A stretch of 64,000 bases of DNA from Azospirillum oryzae (lineage in GTDB: Bacteria; Pseudomonadota; Alphaproteobacteria; Azospirillales; Azospirillaceae). Shown here one piece after another: positions 62,238 to 64,000 of this stretch. The DNA is taken from NCBI RefSeq assembly GCF_900177515.1, contig NZ_FXAK01000002.1, positions 110,001 through 174,000 of the forward strand, given 5' to 3'. The stretch's first letter is position 1. Every line of letters begins with the position of its first letter. A program made the translations under genes and the position numbers. The notes beneath the pieces were generated by a model. The model was given only the letters and a program-made list of their open reading frames with translations, had not been told where the DNA came from and did not search any database.

Positions 62238-63833
62238 TCAGGGGCCGGTGGCGATGAATCGCGCATCCGCCAGCGGGGCCGGAGCGTCGTCCGGCAAGGT
62301 CGCCAGCGCGTCCGTCAGGGCGGCCAGATAGTCGGCCGCGGGCTCCTGCTCCGGCCGCGGGGTCGGGAACAGCGGCGCCGCCGTGGCGATGGTCAGCAGC
62401 ATCTCGGTGCCGAAGGGCGGGCCGATGGTCCAGTACCGGTCGCTCTGCGGCTTGCCGTCCCCGGCCTTTTCCCCAAGCCGACGCGACGCACCGGCCGCCA
62501 GTGCCGATCCGCTGTCCGACGGGTTGGGCAGCAGATGGACGACGCTGCCGTCGATGGTGAAGTAATCGACCTGCAACTGCACCGGCCGGGCGGGCGCCCG
62601 GATCTCCAGAACCAGCGGGTCGCCGGCACTGAGATCCGGCCCGTCCAGCACGCTCGCCGCCAACGGTTCCGCCAGCCCGCGATTGGCGTCCAGCGCCGTG
62701 GCGACGCTGCCCAGGGGCGCACAGAACTGCGCATCCGCGCCGGCGAGGTCGAAGCCATGGTCCCAGCCGGCGGCCAGCGCCTCGACCGTCTCGCGCACCT
62801 CCGTCTCCGCCCGCTCCCCCGCCACCGTCCCGGAGACCAGCAGCCGGCCGCCGGTCTTCTCCACCGTGACCAGCGCACAGGGGACGGCGCGCAGCGCCTT
62901 TTCCATCGCCGCGACCGGCGGCTGCCTGCTCGCCACCGGCGGGGCGGGCGGCGCGGAGGGAGTGACAGCGGGGGGCGGCGCGGGTGGGGCGATCGGCGCC
63001 GATTCTGCGGTCGGTCCCTCCGTTACGGTGCGGGGTGGGGAGGGAGGATTCACGAACATCATGGCAGCGGCAGCCAAGCCACCCGCCAGAACCACTCCGC
63101 CGGCCCACCACGTCCAGCGGGTGGAGCGCACAGGCGCGGCGGCCTGGAGGTTGGAGGCTCCGGTCAGACCGCTCACTGCAAGATGCAGCGAAGCAACATC
63201 CGGGAAAGTGCCGCCGTCCCGCAGATCCGCCAGCATGGCCGCGACTGCCGGCCGGTCCTCATGCCCCGCCAGCACCCGCTCCGTCAGCCGGGCGGCAGCC
63301 TCCAGATCGCCCCTGCGGTCCGCGTTCGCCGCAGTCAGCGCCGCCCGCCCAAAACCGCCGACCACGGCCGCCGAGCCGCTGTGGCGGATGACCCCGGCGG
63401 TCAGCGCGCCATGCGCGACCCCGGCCCGGTGGGCGGCGGTCAGCGCGTCCAGCACGCGGTCGAGCGTCGCGACCGCCTCGTCCCACGGCAACGGACCGCC
63501 GTCCAGACGCGCGGCAAGCGTCGGGCCTTCAGCCGGGGTGGTGGCGACGAAGGCTGTACCGGCATGTTCGCCCGACGCCAGGATGGCGGGGATCGCAGGG
63601 TGGGACAGCTGGGCCGCGGCTGTCGCCATCTGCCGGAACCGCTCCAGCCCGGCGGCATCGGCACACAGGCGGGCCAGCGGCACCGTCCACAGTTCCACCG
63701 CCTGACCATGGGCGTCCAGCGCGCGGTGCAGCCGGGCATCGCCGTCCCGCCCGATCACGTCGAGCAGCCGGTAACGGCCAAGCCGCCGTTCCTTCTCCTT
63801 CGTCGATTCGGTCGCCGTCCCGCCGCGTCGCAT
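62238..63833 (-). CDS. Membrane-anchored pseudokinase-like protein with DUF4384-like domain
   Basis: A 531-residue protein. The N-terminal part (about 18-225) has the fold pattern of a Hanks kinase (RYRLLDVIGRDGDARLHRALD) but lacks the catalytic motifs: HRD is replaced by AHGALTAG, DFG by GGFGRA, and the VAIK lysine is not evident. A membrane helix (about 245-265) and a Pro-rich linker follow, then a periplasmic region with SGTVAGERAETEVRETV and a DUF4384-like end (VDYFTIDGSVVHLLPN, IGPPFGTEML). DUF4384 occurs in PpkA of type VI systems. The start at 63833 has GAGGAG upstream. Function is unknown; binding a phosphoprotein or regulating the adjacent phosphatase is possible. Confidence 0.78.
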   Translation of the reverse strand: MRRGGTATESTKEKERRLGRYRLLDVIGRDGDARLHRALDAHGQAVELWTVPLARLCADAAGLERFRQMATAAAQLSHPAIPAILASGEHAGTAFVATTPAEGPTLAARLDGGPLPWDEAVATLDRVLDALTAAHRAGVAHGALTAGVIRHSGSAAVVGGFGRAALTAANADRRGDLEAAARLTERVLAGHEDRPAVAAMLADLRDGGTFPDVASLHLAVSGLTGASNLQAAAPVRSTRWTWWAGGVVLAGGLAAAAMMFVNPPSPPRTVTEGPTAESAPIAPPAPPPAVTPSAPPAPPVASRQPPVAAMEKALRAVPCALVTVEKTGGRLLVSGTVAGERAETEVRETVEALAAGWDHGFDLAGADAQFCAPLGSVATALDANRGLAEPLAASVLDGPDLSAGDPLVLEIRAPARPVQLQVDYFTIDGSVVHLLPNPSDSGSALAAGASRRLGEKAGDGKPQSDRYWTIGPPFGTEMLLTIATAAPLFPTPRPEQEPAADYLAALTDALATLPDDAPAPLADARFIATGP

Positions 63834-64000
63834 CCCCACTCCTCGAACTGAGCCGCTGGTATAGCCGCAGCGCGGCGCGGCGGCCAAGCCCCGGGACAGC
63901 CGTCCACAAGTTTCTATCCCGATGGCCGACCCCTACGAAAGGCAGGGTCTTGTGACCACGAACGGCCGGTAACCTTTCGTTAGCCACGACAGGCGACTCT
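63834..64000. other. Window end, no gene seen
   Basis: The last 167 bases contain no supported gene. They should include the promoter of the pseudokinase gene on the minus strand. Confidence 0.4.

Overview
This is a GC-rich chromosome or chromid segment from an alphaproteobacterium, most likely Azospirillum or a close Rhodospirillales relative. The evidence is the alphaproteobacterial 23S rRNA end, an FlbT homologue beside a large polar-type flagellin, a sigma54 flagellar promoter with palindromic upstream sites, and the exopolysaccharide gene set of plant-associated Azospirillum. This placement is inference; no database search was possible.

Region 1 (1-790) is the 3' end of a 23S rRNA gene followed directly by a strong bidirectional terminator, with no 5S rRNA gene between them. 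Region 2 (808-26802) is an exopolysaccharide locus. The minus-strand block 808-7042 encodes an acetyltransferase, an NAD-synthetase-type amidating enzyme, an asparagine-synthase-type amidotransferase, an AMP-forming acyl ligase and an acyl carrier protein. It is followed by a polysaccharide deacetylase, three glycosyltransferases, an O-antigen-ligase/polymerase-type membrane protein and the priming polyprenyl-phosphate sugar transferase. A plus-strand pair encodes a Wzx-type flippase and a hexapeptide acetyltransferase. A second minus-strand block carries a GH5 glucanase with carbohydrate-binding modules, a methyltransferase, a Tat-exported GH10 enzyme, a Wzc/GumC-like tyrosine kinase and a WecG/TagA-type glycosyltransferase. 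Together these supply lipid-linked repeat assembly, flipping, polymerisation, chain-length control, decoration and trimming of a surface polysaccharide.

Region 3 (27213-35759) is mixed: a Suv3-like RNA helicase, phosphoglycerate mutase, a small winged-helix regulator with an unknown partner, a hybrid histidine kinase, a pentapeptide-repeat protein and a small hypothetical protein.

Region 4 (35952-61095) is a flagellin and flagellin-modification island. It starts with a glycosyltransferase, then a pseudaminic/nonulosonic acid synthase, a cytidylyltransferase, two acyl carrier proteins, an alpha/beta hydrolase, a small AMP-ligase, a short-chain reductase and a KAS III-like enzyme, nearly all tightly packed. 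It runs into a sigma54 promoter driving a 620-residue flagellin, then flbT. After that come tetratricopeptide-repeat (TPR) proteins, including a 1989-residue protein with three TPR-glycosyltransferase modules and an opposing 1185-residue protein with two. Three of the five glycosyltransferase modules are nearly identical in DNA, one of them inverted. Small FlaG-like, YjfB-like and FlgC-like flagellar genes close the island. The working model is that a nonulosonic acid, perhaps acylated on a carrier protein, is attached to flagellin by TPR-type transferases.

Region 5 (61395-63833) holds a PP2C phosphatase convergent with a membrane-anchored, degenerate protein kinase carrying a DUF4384-like domain.
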